Part shown: piece after piece, positions 8,283-18,729 of the stretch
Position numbering within the stretch: position 1 is the stretch's first letter
Layout of the letters: every line of letters starts with the position of its first letter
Assembly (NCBI GenBank): GCA_016000265.1
Contig: JAECRL010000001.1
Span: forward strand, 124,001 to 188,000
Length of the DNA stretch: 64,000 nucleotides
Origin: Burkholderiales bacterium
GTDB lineage: Bacteria; Pseudomonadota; Gammaproteobacteria; Burkholderiales; Burkholderiaceae_C
Direction of reading: 5' to 3'
The notes under the pieces: model-generated
What the model was told of the DNA's origin: nothing
Databases searched by the model: none
Seen by the model: only the letters and a program-made list of their open reading frames with translations
Translations under genes and position numbers: made by a program

Positions 8283-9196
8283 ATGCAAGCTCAAGTTGTT
8301 TCCCCCTTGCCCAGCGGGCAGACCCTGGCGCCGCCCGTTTCGTCGCAAACGGCTGGTGCCACCACCGAGCCCGCGTGGGTGCGGCGCCTGCTGATCGGCG
8401 TGGCGTTGGTGTTCCTGTCGCTGTTCCTCTTCGTGCCCCTGGTCACGGTGTTCTTCGAGGCCTTCAAGAAGGGCTGGGACGTCTACGTGGCCGCCGTCAC
8501 CGACCCGGACGCGGTGTCCGCCATCTGGCTGACGCTGACGGCCGCGGCCATCGCGGTGCCGCTCAACCTGGTCTTTGGTGTCGCTGCCGCCTGGGCGATC
8601 GCCAAGTTCGACTTCCGCGGCAAGAGCGTGCTGCTCACGCTGATCGACCTGCCGTTCTCGGTTTCACCCGTCATCGCCGGCCTCATCTACGTGCTGGTCT
8701 TCGGCCTGCAAGGCTGGTTCGGGGCCTGGTTGATCGACAACGATTACAAGGTCATCTTCGCCATCCCTGGCATCGTGCTGGCCACCATCTTCGTGACCTT
8801 CCCCTTTGTGGCGCGTGAGCTGATCCCGCTGATGCAGGCGCAAGGCCAGGAGCAGGAGGAAGCCGCCCGCGTGCTGGGCGCCTCAGGCTGGCAGACCTTC
8901 TGGAAGGTGACCTTGCCCAACGTGAAGTGGGGCCTGCTGTATGGCGTGATCCTGTGCAACGCGCGGGCCATGGGCGAGTTCGGCGCCGTCTCGGTGGTCT
9001 CGGGCCACATCCGCGGCCAGACCAACACCCTGCCGCTTCACATCGAAATCCTCTACAACGAGTACCAGTTCGCCGCCTCCTTCGCCGTGGCGTCCCTGCT
9101 GGCCGGCCTGGCGCTGGTCACCCTGGTCCTGAAATACATCGTCGAGCGCCGCGTGCAGCAACAGCTGTCGCAGGCCAAGGACACTGGAGTCACCGC

Positions 9197-9200
<4 letters not shown>
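8283..9200 (+). CDS. cysW: Sulfate ABC transporter permease CysW
   Basis: A 305-residue membrane permease, paralogous to CysT. A slightly long cytoplasmic N-terminus (residues 1 to about 38) precedes six membrane segments. The EAA loop reads [21 protein letters not shown], and [20 protein letters not shown] is a CysW-specific stretch. It pairs with CysT in the sulfate importer. The stop codon overlaps the cysA start (ATGA at 9197-9200), indicating translational coupling. Confidence 0.96.
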
Positions 9201-10269
<1,069 letters not shown>

Positions 10270-10273
<4 letters not shown>

Positions 10274-11214
10274 ACTTCCAGCAACTGCGCTCCGTGCGCG
10301 AGGCCGCCCGCCGGGGCTACAACCTGACCGAGGTGGCGGCGGCGCTGCACACCTCGCAGCCGGGTGTCAGCCGCCAGATCCGCGAGCTGGAAGACGAGCT
10401 GGGCGTGGAGCTGTTCCAGCGCGCAGGCAAGCGCCTGACGGGCCTGACGCCATCGGGCCAGCAGCTGCTGCCGGTGGTCGAGCGCCTGCTGCGCGAAGCC
10501 GAGAACCTGCGCCAGGCCGCACGCGACTGCGCCTCGCACGACACCGGCCCCATCTCGCTGGCGGCCACGCACTCGCAGGCCCGCTACGCGCTGCCCGGTG
10601 CGGTCAAGGACTTCCGCCAGCGCTACCCCAAGGTCACGCTCAGCCTGCATCAGGGCTCGCCGCGTCAGGTCGCGCAGATGCTCATCGACGGCGAGGCCGA
10701 CATCGGCATCGCCACCGAGGCGCTGGACCAGTACCCGCAGCTCGTCACCCTGCCTTGCTACACCTGGACGCACTGCGTGGTGGTGCCGCCCGACCACCCG
10801 CTGCTCGACGGCCAGCCGCTCACGCTGGCCCGCCTGGCCAAGTTCCCGCTGATCACGTACGACGGTGGCTTCACCGGCCGTTCGCACATCGACGAGGCTT
10901 TCGCGCGCGAAGGCCTGCAGCCCAGCATCGTGCTGTCGGCCATGGATGCCGACGTGATCAAGACCTACGTGGAGTTGGGCATGGGCGTGGGCGTGGTGGC
11001 CTCCATCGCTTTCGATGGCGACCGCGACCGCAACCTGCGCTCGCTCGACGCCGGCCACCTCTTCAGCGTCAACATGACCCGCCTGGCTTTCCGCCGGGGC
11101 GCCTTCCTGCGCGGCTACGTCTACGGCTTCATCGAGACCTTTGCCTCGCCGCTCACGCGCGAGGTGGTCGAGCAGGCCATCGCCACGGCGGCCGACGAGG
11201 CGTCGCTGGACTGA
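10270..11214 (+). CDS. cysB: CysB-type LysR regulator of sulfur assimilation
   Basis: A 314-residue LysR-family regulator. An N-terminal winged helix-turn-helix ([23 protein letters not shown], residues about 18-40) is joined to a periplasmic-binding-like effector domain with the CysB/Cbl patterns [23 protein letters not shown] and [16 protein letters not shown]. CysB proteins sense O-acetylserine or sulfate and activate sulfate uptake and reduction genes. The gene overlaps cysA by ATGA, so regulator and transporter are made from one message. Targets probably include the dyads at 6217-6304, which is an inference. CysB and the related Cbl/SsuR cannot be fully separated from sequence alone. Confidence 0.92.
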
Positions 11215-11253
11215 CGTGTCATCATCGGTGCCCTTGCCTGTGCCGATTTCGAC

Positions 11254-12003
11254 ATGTTTGCCATCGCCCGCACCCTGCTGATCCTGAGCCCCTGCTTGGT
11301 GGGGGGCGCCCTGGCCGACGAGGTCCAGGTGGCGGTGGCCGCCAACTTCGCGGCGCCGTTTCAGCAGATCGCAGCGGACTTCGCCGCGGCCACCGGGCAC
11401 CGGGCGGTGGTGTCGGTGGGCTCGACCGGCAAGTTTCACGCGCAGATCCGCCATGGCGCGCCGTTTGCCGTGCTGCTCGCCGCGGACGATGAAACCCCCG
11501 CCAGGCTCATCGACGAGGGCCTGGCCGTCAAAGGCTCCTCCTTCACCTACGCCGTTGGCAAGCTCGTTTTGTGGAGCCCCCAGCCGGGGCGCGTTGACGC
11601 CCAGGGCGAGGTGCTGAGGAAGGGCGCGTTCAGGCACCTCGCCATCGCCAACCCCAAGCTCGCGCCCTATGGTGTGGCCGCCATGGAGGTGCTCAAGCAA
11701 CTGGGCTTGCAGGAAGCGCTCGCCCCTCGCATCGTGCAGGGCGAGGGCATCGGTCAGGCGCACCAGTTCGTGGTCACGGGCAACGCCGAGCTGGGCTTCC
11801 TGGCCTGGTCGCAGGTGGCGGCACCTGGTCAGCCCCCCGCGGGTTCGTGGTGGGCGGTGCCCGCTCGCTTGCACACCCCTTTGCGACAAAACGCGGTGCT
11901 GCTCAACCCCGGTGCCCAACAGCCGGCGGCCCAGGCGCTGCTGCGTCACCTGCGATCCGACTCGGCCAAGGCGGTCGCCCAGGCCTGGGGTTACGGGCTG
12001 TGA
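11254..12003 (+). CDS. modA: Molybdate-binding periplasmic protein ModA
   Basis: A 249-residue solute-binding protein with a short signal peptide (about residues 1-21, ending GGALA). Family patterns are VQVAVAANFAAPFQQIAADF, VSVGSTGKFHAQIRHGAPF and LAIANPKLAPYGVAAMEVL. It binds molybdate (and tungstate) in the periplasm. It lies 39 bases after cysB and begins the modABC unit. The close spacing leaves it open whether modABC has its own promoter or is read through from the sulfate operon. Confidence 0.94.
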   Translation: MFAIARTLLILSPCLVGGALADEVQVAVAANFAAPFQQIAADFAAATGHRAVVSVGSTGKFHAQIRHGAPFAVLLAADDETPARLIDEGLAVKGSSFTYAVGKLVLWSPQPGRVDAQGEVLRKGAFRHLAIANPKLAPYGVAAMEVLKQLGLQEALAPRIVQGEGIGQAHQFVVTGNAELGFLAWSQVAAPGQPPAGSWWAVPARLHTPLRQNAVLLNPGAQQPAAQALLRHLRSDSAKAVAQAWGYGL

Positions 12004-12689
12004 ACCCGTCGGACTGGCAGGCCCTGCGGCTGACGGCCGAACTCGCCGGCCTGACCACGCTCTTGCTGCTGCTGCTGGGCACGCCCGTGGCCTGGTGGCT
12101 CGCCCACACGCGCTCGCGCCTGAGGGGCGCGGTGGCCGCCGTGGTGGCCTTGCCGCTGGTGCTGCCCCCCACCGTCATCGGCTTCTACCTCTTGTTGCTG
12201 CTGGGCCCCCAAGGCCCGGTGGGGCAGGCCATGCAGGCGCTGGGCCTGGGCCTGCTGCCCTTCACCTTCTGGGGTCTGGTGGTGGCCTCGGTGCTGCACT
12301 CCATGCCCTTCGTGGTGCAGCCGCTCACCCAGGCCTTCGAGGCCATCGGCCCGCGCCCGCTGGAGGTGGCCGCCACCCTGCGCGCCTCGCCCTGGGACCG
12401 CTTCGTCAGCGTGGCCTTGCCCCTGGCTCGCCCCGGTTTCCTCACGGCGGCGGTGCTGGGTTTCGCGCACACCGTGGGCGAGTTCGGCGTGGTGCTCATG
12501 ATGGGGGGCAACATCCCCGGGGCCACGCGCGTGCTGTCGGTCGCGCTGTACGGTCACGTCGAGGCGCAGGAGTTGGGCCAGGCGCACCTCTTGGCCGCGG
12601 GCCTGGTGGCCTTCGGCTTCTCGGTGATGCTGGCCCTCTATGCGCTCAACGCCAGGGGGCCGCAGCGCCTGGGCGGGCTGCCCCGATGA
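12000..12689 (+). CDS. modB: Molybdate ABC transporter permease ModB
   Basis: A 229-residue permease with about five membrane segments, the usual ModB size. The GTG start (12000-12002) overlaps the modA stop by four bases. This start is preferred over an in-frame start 153 bases upstream inside modA because it gives the expected N-terminus. Family patterns are LPLVLPPTVIGFYLLLLLG, EVAATLRASPWDRF (EAA loop) and AHTVGEFGVVLMMGGNIPG. It forms the membrane channel for molybdate with ModC. Confidence 0.94.
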   Translation: MNPSDWQALRLTAELAGLTTLLLLLLGTPVAWWLAHTRSRLRGAVAAVVALPLVLPPTVIGFYLLLLLGPQGPVGQAMQALGLGLLPFTFWGLVVASVLHSMPFVVQPLTQAFEAIGPRPLEVAATLRASPWDRFVSVALPLARPGFLTAAVLGFAHTVGEFGVVLMMGGNIPGATRVLSVALYGHVEAQELGQAHLLAAGLVAFGFSVMLALYALNARGPQRLGGLPR

Positions 12690-13885
12690 GCCTGCTGAAC
12701 CCGATGAACCCGACCTGTCCGCCGCCCGCTCCGGGGGGGGGCACCATCGAGGCCGATTTGCGCGTGTGCCACCCCGGTTTCTCGCTCGACGTGGCCTTGC
12801 GACTGCCCGCCCAGGGGGTCAGCGTGCTGCTGGGCCCCTCGGGTTGTGGCAAGACCACGGTGCTGCGCGCGCTCGCCGGGCTGGGGTCGACGCAGGGTGG
12901 GGGCGGCGGTGGCCTGTTGGGGCGCACCCCGCAGCGCGTCCAGGGCCGGGTCTGCGTGCGCGGTGAGGTCTGGCAGGACGATGCCCTGGGCGTGTGGCGG
13001 CCGGTGCACCAGCGTCCCCTTGGCGTGGTCTTCCAGGAAGCCAGCCTGTTCGAGCACCTGACGGTGCAAGGCAACCTCGACTACGGCTGGCGACGCGTGC
13101 CGCCTGCGCAGCGCCGCCTGCGCCACGACGACGTCATCCCCCTGCTGGGCATCGGGCACCTGCTGCAGCGCCGCCCGCACGGGCTGTCGGGGGGCGAGCG
13201 CCAGCGCGTGGCCATCGCGCGGGCGCTGTTGACCAGCCCGGCGCTGTTGCTGATGGACGAGCCCTTGTCGGCGCTGGACGCCGCCCGCAAGGCCGAGGTG
13301 CTGCCGTGCCTGGAGCGCCTGGGCCAGGCCGGCGTGCCCGTGGTGTACGTGACCCACGCCCTGGACGAGGCCGCGCGCCTGGCCGACCACCTCGTGCTCA
13401 TGCACGAAGGGCGCGTGCAGGCGGCGGGGCCGGCATCGGCCTTGTGGACGCGCCTCGACGTGCCGCTCAGCCAGCTCGACGAGGCCGCGGCGGTGCTCTC
13501 GGCCACCGTCGTGGCTCACGAGCCCCCCCAGGGCCTGAGCCTGCTGCGCGTGAGCGACTCGGCGCCGGGGCTGACCTTGTGGACGGGGCTGTGCACCGCG
13601 CCGCCGGGTGCGTCGATCAAGGTGCGCGTGGCCGCACGCGACGTGAGCGTCAGCCTCAGTCGGGCGACCGACAGCAGCATCCTCAACACCCTGCCTGCGG
13701 TGGTGGTGGAGGTGCGCGAGGACGCCGTCGGCAGCGTCACCCTGTGCCTGGCGCTGGGGGAGGGGGGGGCGAACGCCCCGCACCTGCTCGCCCGCGTGAC
13801 CCGCCGCTCGGCCGAGCACCTCGGGCTGCGCCCGGGCCGGCCCGTGTTTGCCCAGGTCAAGGGCGTGGCTTTGCTGCGGGGCTGA
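12686..13885 (+). CDS. modC: Molybdate ABC transporter ATPase ModC
   Basis: A 399-residue ATPase. Walker A is GPSGCGKT (50-57), the signature is LSGGERQRVAIARAL, Walker B is LLLMDEPLSALD, and the switch region is VVYVTHALDEAARLADH. The C-terminal Mop/TOBE domain (from about residue 320: IKVRVAARDVSVSL) binds molybdate in relatives. The ATG overlaps the modB stop by four bases. An in-frame reading extends about 1 kb upstream through modB, but that is a shadow. Oddities are a Pro/Gly-rich N-terminal tail (to about residue 20) and a glycine run (six in a row) inserted just after the Walker A helix. Confidence 0.94.
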   Translation: MSLLNPMNPTCPPPAPGGGTIEADLRVCHPGFSLDVALRLPAQGVSVLLGPSGCGKTTVLRALAGLGSTQGGGGGGLLGRTPQRVQGRVCVRGEVWQDDALGVWRPVHQRPLGVVFQEASLFEHLTVQGNLDYGWRRVPPAQRRLRHDDVIPLLGIGHLLQRRPHGLSGGERQRVAIARALLTSPALLLMDEPLSALDAARKAEVLPCLERLGQAGVPVVYVTHALDEAARLADHLVLMHEGRVQAAGPASALWTRLDVPLSQLDEAAAVLSATVVAHEPPQGLSLLRVSDSAPGLTLWTGLCTAPPGASIKVRVAARDVSVSLSRATDSSILNTLPAVVVEVREDAVGSVTLCLALGEGGANAPHLLARVTRRSAEHLGLRPGRPVFAQVKGVALLRG

Positions 13886-14059
13886 CGTCGGGCTTGCTGT
13901 TTGACCGCAATGGGGCTACAAGGGATCGACGGCGGGCATGCCTCTTGCGTTGCCTGTCTCAGTCCCCTGTGCCCCCTGAGCCCTCCGATCTCCCGATCGC
14001 CTCCCTCCCTCCTCTCCTCGATTCCCCTTTTGCCCACGAGGGCAAGCCGAAAGCCACGC

Positions 14060-14938
14060 GTGGTCCGCATTGAACTCTCGATTGACCTGAATTACCACGT
14101 GCTTGCCCCGGGTGCCGACTTCGTCTTCAACATCCACGGGGCGCACACGCGCTGCCAGACCATCCGCGAAGAGCAGTTGCGCATCAGCCAGCAGGTGCAG
14201 CCCCAGGTCTACACCGACCCCGCCACCCGCAACCGCTACCTGCGCCTGAGCGCCTGGGCCGGCCCCCTGACCGTGAGCTACCAGGCCGTGGTGGACTTGC
14301 ACCACCACCTGGCGCAGCCGGAGGACGTCTTCGAGGTCCCCGTCTCGCGCCTGCCACCCGAGGTGTTTTCCTACATCTACCCCAGCCGCTACTGCCAGTC
14401 CGACTGCCTGTCCACGCTCGTCATGGCCGAGTTCGCGCACCTGCCCCAAGGCCACAGCCGGGTGCTGGCCATCCAGGACTGGGTGCGCAGCCACGTGCGC
14501 TTCGAGTCCAACTCCACCAACAGCGCCACCTCGGCGCTGGACACGCTTCGCGAGGGCCGCGGTGTCTGCCGTGACTTCGCCCACCTGATGATCGCGTTGT
14601 GCCGCGCACTCAGCATCCCCGCGCGCTTCACCACCGGCATCGACTTCGGTGCCGACCCCGCGCTCGGCCCCACCGACTTCCACGCCTACGTCGAGGTGTT
14701 CCTCGGCGGGCGCTGGTACATCTTCGATCCGTCCAACACCGCCATCCCGATGGGCTTCGTGCGCTTTGGCACCGGCCGGGACGCGGCCGACGTGTCCTTC
14801 GCCACCATCTTCGGCTCGGTGCAATCGCAGGCCCCGAACATCCGGGTGCTGGCGCTGCACGACCCGCAAGGCCGATGGGAGCTGCCGCGTCACCGACGTG
14901 AGGCGATCTCAACGGACGATGGCCTGCCCTTGAGCTGA
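14060..14938 (+). CDS. Transglutaminase-like cysteine peptidase family protein
   Basis: A 292-residue cytoplasmic protein. The N-terminal beta domain (RIELSIDLNYHVLAPGADFV) is typical of bacterial transglutaminase-like proteins. The catalytic triad is visible as Cys170 (GRGVCRDFAH), His208 (DFHAYVEVF) and Asp223 (WYIFDPSN). Family members are peptidases, amidases or cross-linking enzymes; the substrate here is unknown. An open frame extends upstream to 13901, but the family N-terminus begins at the GTG at 14060. No clear ribosome site was found, so the start is moderately certain. It lies alone between modC and a hydrolase gene. Confidence 0.82.
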   Translation: MVRIELSIDLNYHVLAPGADFVFNIHGAHTRCQTIREEQLRISQQVQPQVYTDPATRNRYLRLSAWAGPLTVSYQAVVDLHHHLAQPEDVFEVPVSRLPPEVFSYIYPSRYCQSDCLSTLVMAEFAHLPQGHSRVLAIQDWVRSHVRFESNSTNSATSALDTLREGRGVCRDFAHLMIALCRALSIPARFTTGIDFGADPALGPTDFHAYVEVFLGGRWYIFDPSNTAIPMGFVRFGTGRDAADVSFATIFGSVQSQAPNIRVLALHDPQGRWELPRHRREAISTDDGLPLS

Positions 14939-14999
14939 AAAGAACCTGGGCCTGGGGTGTAACCTCTCGGTTGTCGCCTTCAGCCCCGGAGCCTCATCC

Positions 15000-16259
15000 G
15001 TGTCCCAGCCCAGAAGCTGGCTGCTGGCCTGTGTGATCGGCTTGTGCGGCTGGAGCGGTTCGCCTCCAGCCCACGCTCAGGCTTTTGCGCAGCTCAGCGT
15101 CACGCCCGAAACCACCCGCCGCCACCCCGTCTCGCCCGAAGCCCGGTTCGCCAACACCGGCTGGCAAGGCATCGAGCAGGCCACGCTGGCGCTGGCCGAG
15201 CGCCGCATCGGCTCCTTCGAAGGCGTGCCCACGGCCTGGTCCGACCGCCCGGTGCGCATCCACCACCGCAGCTACGTGCACCACCACGAGCAGCGCGGCG
15301 CCGTGCTCATCGTGCCGGGCTTCACCGAGGGCTTGACGCTCTACCAGGAGGTCATCCACGACCTCGTCGTCAACGGCTACTCCGTCTACATCCACGACCA
15401 CCGCGGCCAGGGCTTCTCCACCCGCTTGCTCAGCGGTGCCGAGCAGGCCGACAAGGGCCACGTCGACCGCTTCGATCACCTCGTCACCGACCTGGAGGCC
15501 TTCGTGGCCCAGGTGCGCCAGCAGCGCGCCAGCGACCCCCTGCGCGCGCGCCGACCGCTGTTCGTGCTGGCCCACTCCATGGGGGGCGCCGTGGTGGCCT
15601 TGCACCTGGCGCGCCGTGGCGCCGACACGCCCTTTGCCGCCGCCGCCCTGTTCACGCCCATGTTCGAGCCCACCGTGGCGCCCCGTGCCTCGGCTCGCTG
15701 GCTGGACCGCGGCTTGCGCAACTGGTGCCATGCGGGCGCCTTCGGCCTGCCGTTCAGCGTGCCCGTGTTGTCCAGTGCGCGCACCCGCGGCGGCGGCTTC
15801 GAGGCCGACCGCGCGGCTTTCGAGGCCATGAAAGACCCGGCCTCGCACCCGCAGACGCACAGCGTCGCTCGTCACCGCCAGCGCTGGGAGAACCGCACGG
15901 CGCGCTGCGACGGCCCCGATTGCGGGCACGTGGACGCCCGCGTCGCCGGGGCGACCTTCCAGTGGGTGGATCAGGCCTGTGCCGCCGCCGATGCGGCCCG
16001 CGGGCCGGGTGCCGCGCGCATCGACGTGCCCGTGTGGCTGCTGCAAGGCGGCCAGGACAGCGTCGTCGAGCCCGAGGCCCAGGTGCAGTTCTGCGAGTCC
16101 GTCAACGCGCGGCGTGTGCCCGGCAGCACCGGCCGCTGCGTGGGCTGGCGCCTGCCCGATGCGCGCCACGGCGTGCTGGTCGAGGTCGACCGCATCCGCC
16201 AGCCGGCGCTGGCCTCGGCGCTGTCGTTCTTCGACGACGTGGCCCGGCGAGGGCCCTGA
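15000..16259 (+). CDS. Exported alpha/beta hydrolase, lysophospholipase-like
   Basis: A 419-residue protein with a Sec signal peptide (about residues 1-28, ending AHAQA). The hydrolase fold shows the nucleophile elbow HSMGG (Ser193), the oxyanion region VPGFTEG, the strand IHDHRGQGFS, an acid in LLQGGQDSVV and a histidine in DARHGV. The layout resembles PldB-type lysophospholipases or monoacylglycerol lipases, but the export signal places it in the periplasm or outside. The GTG start at 15000 has GGAG upstream. Cysteines in NRTARCDGPDCGH and CAAAD could form disulfides after export. Substrate is not known. Confidence 0.82.
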   Translation: MSQPRSWLLACVIGLCGWSGSPPAHAQAFAQLSVTPETTRRHPVSPEARFANTGWQGIEQATLALAERRIGSFEGVPTAWSDRPVRIHHRSYVHHHEQRGAVLIVPGFTEGLTLYQEVIHDLVVNGYSVYIHDHRGQGFSTRLLSGAEQADKGHVDRFDHLVTDLEAFVAQVRQQRASDPLRARRPLFVLAHSMGGAVVALHLARRGADTPFAAAALFTPMFEPTVAPRASARWLDRGLRNWCHAGAFGLPFSVPVLSSARTRGGGFEADRAAFEAMKDPASHPQTHSVARHRQRWENRTARCDGPDCGHVDARVAGATFQWVDQACAAADAARGPGAARIDVPVWLLQGGQDSVVEPEAQVQFCESVNARRVPGSTGRCVGWRLPDARHGVLVEVDRIRQPALASALSFFDDVARRGP

Positions 16260-16296
16260 GCCCACAGCCGCGGTGGTTTTCAGCTCGCGGTGCCGC

Positions 16297-17463
16297 TCAC
16301 TTGCGCCACAGCACCAGCTGGCCGTTCACCGGCAGTTTGTGCTCCTCGCGCAGGGTGCTGTCTTCTTGGCGCACCACGGTGAAGCCGGCTTCGGCGGCCT
16401 GCTGGCGCAGGCGCGCGTCGGCGTGGCTGTAGCGGCCGCTGCGCTCCAGCCGGTGGCCGCGTTGCAGGTCGTCCGCGGTGGCCTGCGGTGAGGCTTTCTC
16501 CATGGACTCGACCGAGAACGCCAGCATCCCCCCCGGGGTCAGCAGGCGCTGCGCCTCCCGCAGCACCGCATCGAGCTTGCCCACGTAGATGAACACGTCG
16601 GCGGCCACGATGGCGTCGAAGCTTGCATCGGCTTCGCGCTGCATCTGCGTCAGCACGTCGGCCTGCTCCAGGCGGGTGTGGCCGCCGCGCTCGCGGGCCT
16701 TCTCCAGCATCTTGCCGGAGAGGTCGATGCCGACGAGCTCGCTGCACAAGCCCTTCAAGGGCTCGCTCAACAAGCCGGTGCCGCAGCCCAGGTCGAGCAC
16801 GCGCCAGCCGCTCGGGGTGGGGGCGTGTTCCTTCAGCCAGGCTGCCAGTTGTTGGGGCACCTGGTAGCGCAGGTCGTTTTGCAGGTGGGCGTCGAAGCGC
16901 TCGGCGTAGTGGTCGAAGACGTCGGTGATGTAGGCCGCCGGCGCGCTGTCCGTCTGGCGACCCGACAGCATCGCGATCTCGTGCTGCACCACCCCATCAT
17001 CCGGTCGCAGGGCGAGTTTGCGCTCCAGCAGGGGCAGCAGCTCTTCGGTCTTGCCCTGGCGGTGCAGCAGGCTGCACAGGTTGTTCAGGCCCAGCCAGAA
17101 GTCGGGCTTGACCTGGATGGCGTGTTCGTAGCAGGGCAGGGCGTGCTCGGGCTGCTTCAGGGCCTCCAGCAGCACGCCCAGGTTGTTGAACGCTTCCGGG
17201 TCACGCGGCAGCAGCTTGGCGGCATGTTGCATGACCGGCAAGGCCTCTTGTGCGCGATCCTGGTCGCGCAGGATCAGGCCCAGGGCCTTCCAGCCGAAGC
17301 CGTGGCTGGGCGCGCGCTCGGTCAGCGAGCGTGCGGCGCGTTCGGCCTCGGGCAGGTGGCGCTGCGAGTACAGCGTCAGGATCAGGCGCTCTTCCAGCTC
17401 CAGCGAAACGGGCTTGGGGGCAGGGCGGCTGAAAACGTGGGGGGTGGGCGCGGGTCGGGACAT
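16297..17463 (-). CDS. TPR-repeat SAM-dependent methyltransferase
   Basis: A 388-residue protein with two domains. Residues about 25-165 carry three to four tetratricopeptide repeats (for example DPEAFNNLGVLLEALKQPEH). Residues about 185-385 are a class I methyltransferase with the SAM motif VLDLGCGTGLLSEPL, an acidic loop VGIDLSGKML and DAIVAADVFIYVG. TPR-methyltransferase fusions of this type act on proteins or small metabolites; the target is unknown. It is convergent with the hydrolase gene, 37 bases away. Confidence 0.85.
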   Translation of the reverse strand: MSRPAPTPHVFSRPAPKPVSLELEERLILTLYSQRHLPEAERAARSLTERAPSHGFGWKALGLILRDQDRAQEALPVMQHAAKLLPRDPEAFNNLGVLLEALKQPEHALPCYEHAIQVKPDFWLGLNNLCSLLHRQGKTEELLPLLERKLALRPDDGVVQHEIAMLSGRQTDSAPAAYITDVFDHYAERFDAHLQNDLRYQVPQQLAAWLKEHAPTPSGWRVLDLGCGTGLLSEPLKGLCSELVGIDLSGKMLEKARERGGHTRLEQADVLTQMQREADASFDAIVAADVFIYVGKLDAVLREAQRLLTPGGMLAFSVESMEKASPQATADDLQRGHRLERSGRYSHADARLRQQAAEAGFTVVRQEDSTLREEHKLPVNGQLVLWRK

Positions 17464-17558
17464 GGGTGCAACGGGGTTGAGGTGCCGCCCTGGGGGCAGC
17501 GATCAAGGCATGTTCCTACAAATCTGCCCCCGCGTGTATCCGGTTGTCGCCTGATGTG

Positions 17559-18590
17559 TCACCCTCTGCGTGGCCCCAGCCGAGACCGGAACGCCGTGGG
17601 CGCCACGCCCTCCCAGCGTTTGAACGCCCGCCGGAAGTTGGCCAGGTCGTCGTAGCCCAGCATGAAGGCGATTTCCTGCATGGACAGGCGAGCGGCCTGC
17701 ACGTGGTCCACGGCCAGCCGGTGTCGCACGTCTTCCAGGATGTCTCGGTAGGAGGTGCCTTCGCCCTGCAGCCGGCGGTGCAGGGTGCGCGGCGTCAGGT
17801 TGAGCAGGCGCGCGCTCACCTGCAGGGACGGGAAGCCACCCGGCTGGGACAGCATCAACTGGCGCACCCGCGTCGCCAGGGTTTGCTGCCGCTGCAGCTT
17901 GGCCACCTCGTCTTCGCAGCAGCGCACCGCGTCCAGCCAGGCCTGCGGGTTGCCGGCCCGCAGGGGCTGGTCGAGCTGCGCGGTGGGCAGCTCCAGCCCG
18001 CACCAGCTGGCGCCGTGGCGCACCTCGCAGCCGAACAGCTCCTGCGCCAGCGCCGCGTGCGCGGGGCGCTCGAAGGGGAACACCGCGGCCGAGACCTGGC
18101 AGGCCCCCATGCTGACGTAGTCGATCAGCTTCTTGACCGTCAGCACCACGGCCTCCAGCACGGCCGCGCGCACGTCGCCCAGTGGGTGGGGCTCCACGAA
18201 GACGAGGCGCAAGCGGTCGCCCGAGGCCTCCTGGCGAATGGCCAACAAGGACGTGCGCAGCAGCAGGTACTGCTCGATGACGCCGAGCGCCTGACGCAAG
18301 GTCTGGCTGTTGGCCGCGGCGTAGCCCAGCACGCCATGGCTGTTGACCAGCAGGCGCTCGCCCACCAGCAGGCCGAACGCGGGCTCGGCGGTGAGGGCCA
18401 TGGCCTCGCGCATCAGGCGCTGGAAGTCCCCGAAGGACAGGTGCTGCACGTCGAGCTCGCCGTTGGCGCCCGGTCGCAGCAGCTGCAGGAACCAGTCGGG
18501 CAGGCGCGCGCCCATGCGCGTGACCTGATCGGCGATCTGGTGGACGTACTGGGCCGGCAGGAAGAAGTCGGTGGCGGTCGGGGCGCTCAT
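17559..18590 (-). CDS. AraC-family regulator (OruR/ArgR-like) of the adjacent hydroxylase
   Basis: A 343-residue regulator. The N-terminal domain (to about residue 230) resembles the arabinose-binding-like DUF4123/OruR type (AEPAFGLLVGERLLVNSHGVLGYA). The C-terminal AraC DNA-binding domain has two helix-turn-helix units, SARLLNLTPRTLHRRLQGEG and the signature IAFMLGYDDLANFRRAFKRWEG. It is transcribed away from the diiron hydroxylase and reductase genes across a 139-base gap that contains a direct repeat suited to AraC binding (18605-18631). It is therefore probably their activator, with the hydroxylase substrate or product as inducer. Confidence 0.88.
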   Translation of the reverse strand: MSAPTATDFFLPAQYVHQIADQVTRMGARLPDWFLQLLRPGANGELDVQHLSFGDFQRLMREAMALTAEPAFGLLVGERLLVNSHGVLGYAAANSQTLRQALGVIEQYLLLRTSLLAIRQEASGDRLRLVFVEPHPLGDVRAAVLEAVVLTVKKLIDYVSMGACQVSAAVFPFERPAHAALAQELFGCEVRHGASWCGLELPTAQLDQPLRAGNPQAWLDAVRCCEDEVAKLQRQQTLATRVRQLMLSQPGGFPSLQVSARLLNLTPRTLHRRLQGEGTSYRDILEDVRHRLAVDHVQAARLSMQEIAFMLGYDDLANFRRAFKRWEGVAPTAFRSRLGPRRG

Positions 18591-18604
18591 GTCGTGGGGC
18601 GGAT

Positions 18605-18631
18605 TGTCAATAAATGACCCATGCCTGTCAA
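18605..18631. promoter_or_regulatory. Direct repeat, candidate AraC-regulator site
   Basis: TGTCAA occurs at 18605-18610 and again at 18626-18631, same orientation, 21 bases apart (two helical turns). This is the spacing expected for an AraC-family dimer bound to direct half-sites. It lies just upstream of the regulator's start codon and about 100 bases before the reductase gene. Confidence 0.4.
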
Positions 18632-18729
18632 CGCCTGCCCTCCCTCGAAACCGCCTCGCTTCCTACGATCGGCGCAGCCCATTTCGACACCCATCCAGCC
18701 GCCCACCCCGCTGTCCCAGGAGGCCCCGC

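Noticed and set aside
11669..12685. Possible fusion of a long N-terminus to ModC
   Set aside because: The frame is only open through modA and modB in a shadow phase; the ATG overlapping the modB stop gives the proper ModC start.
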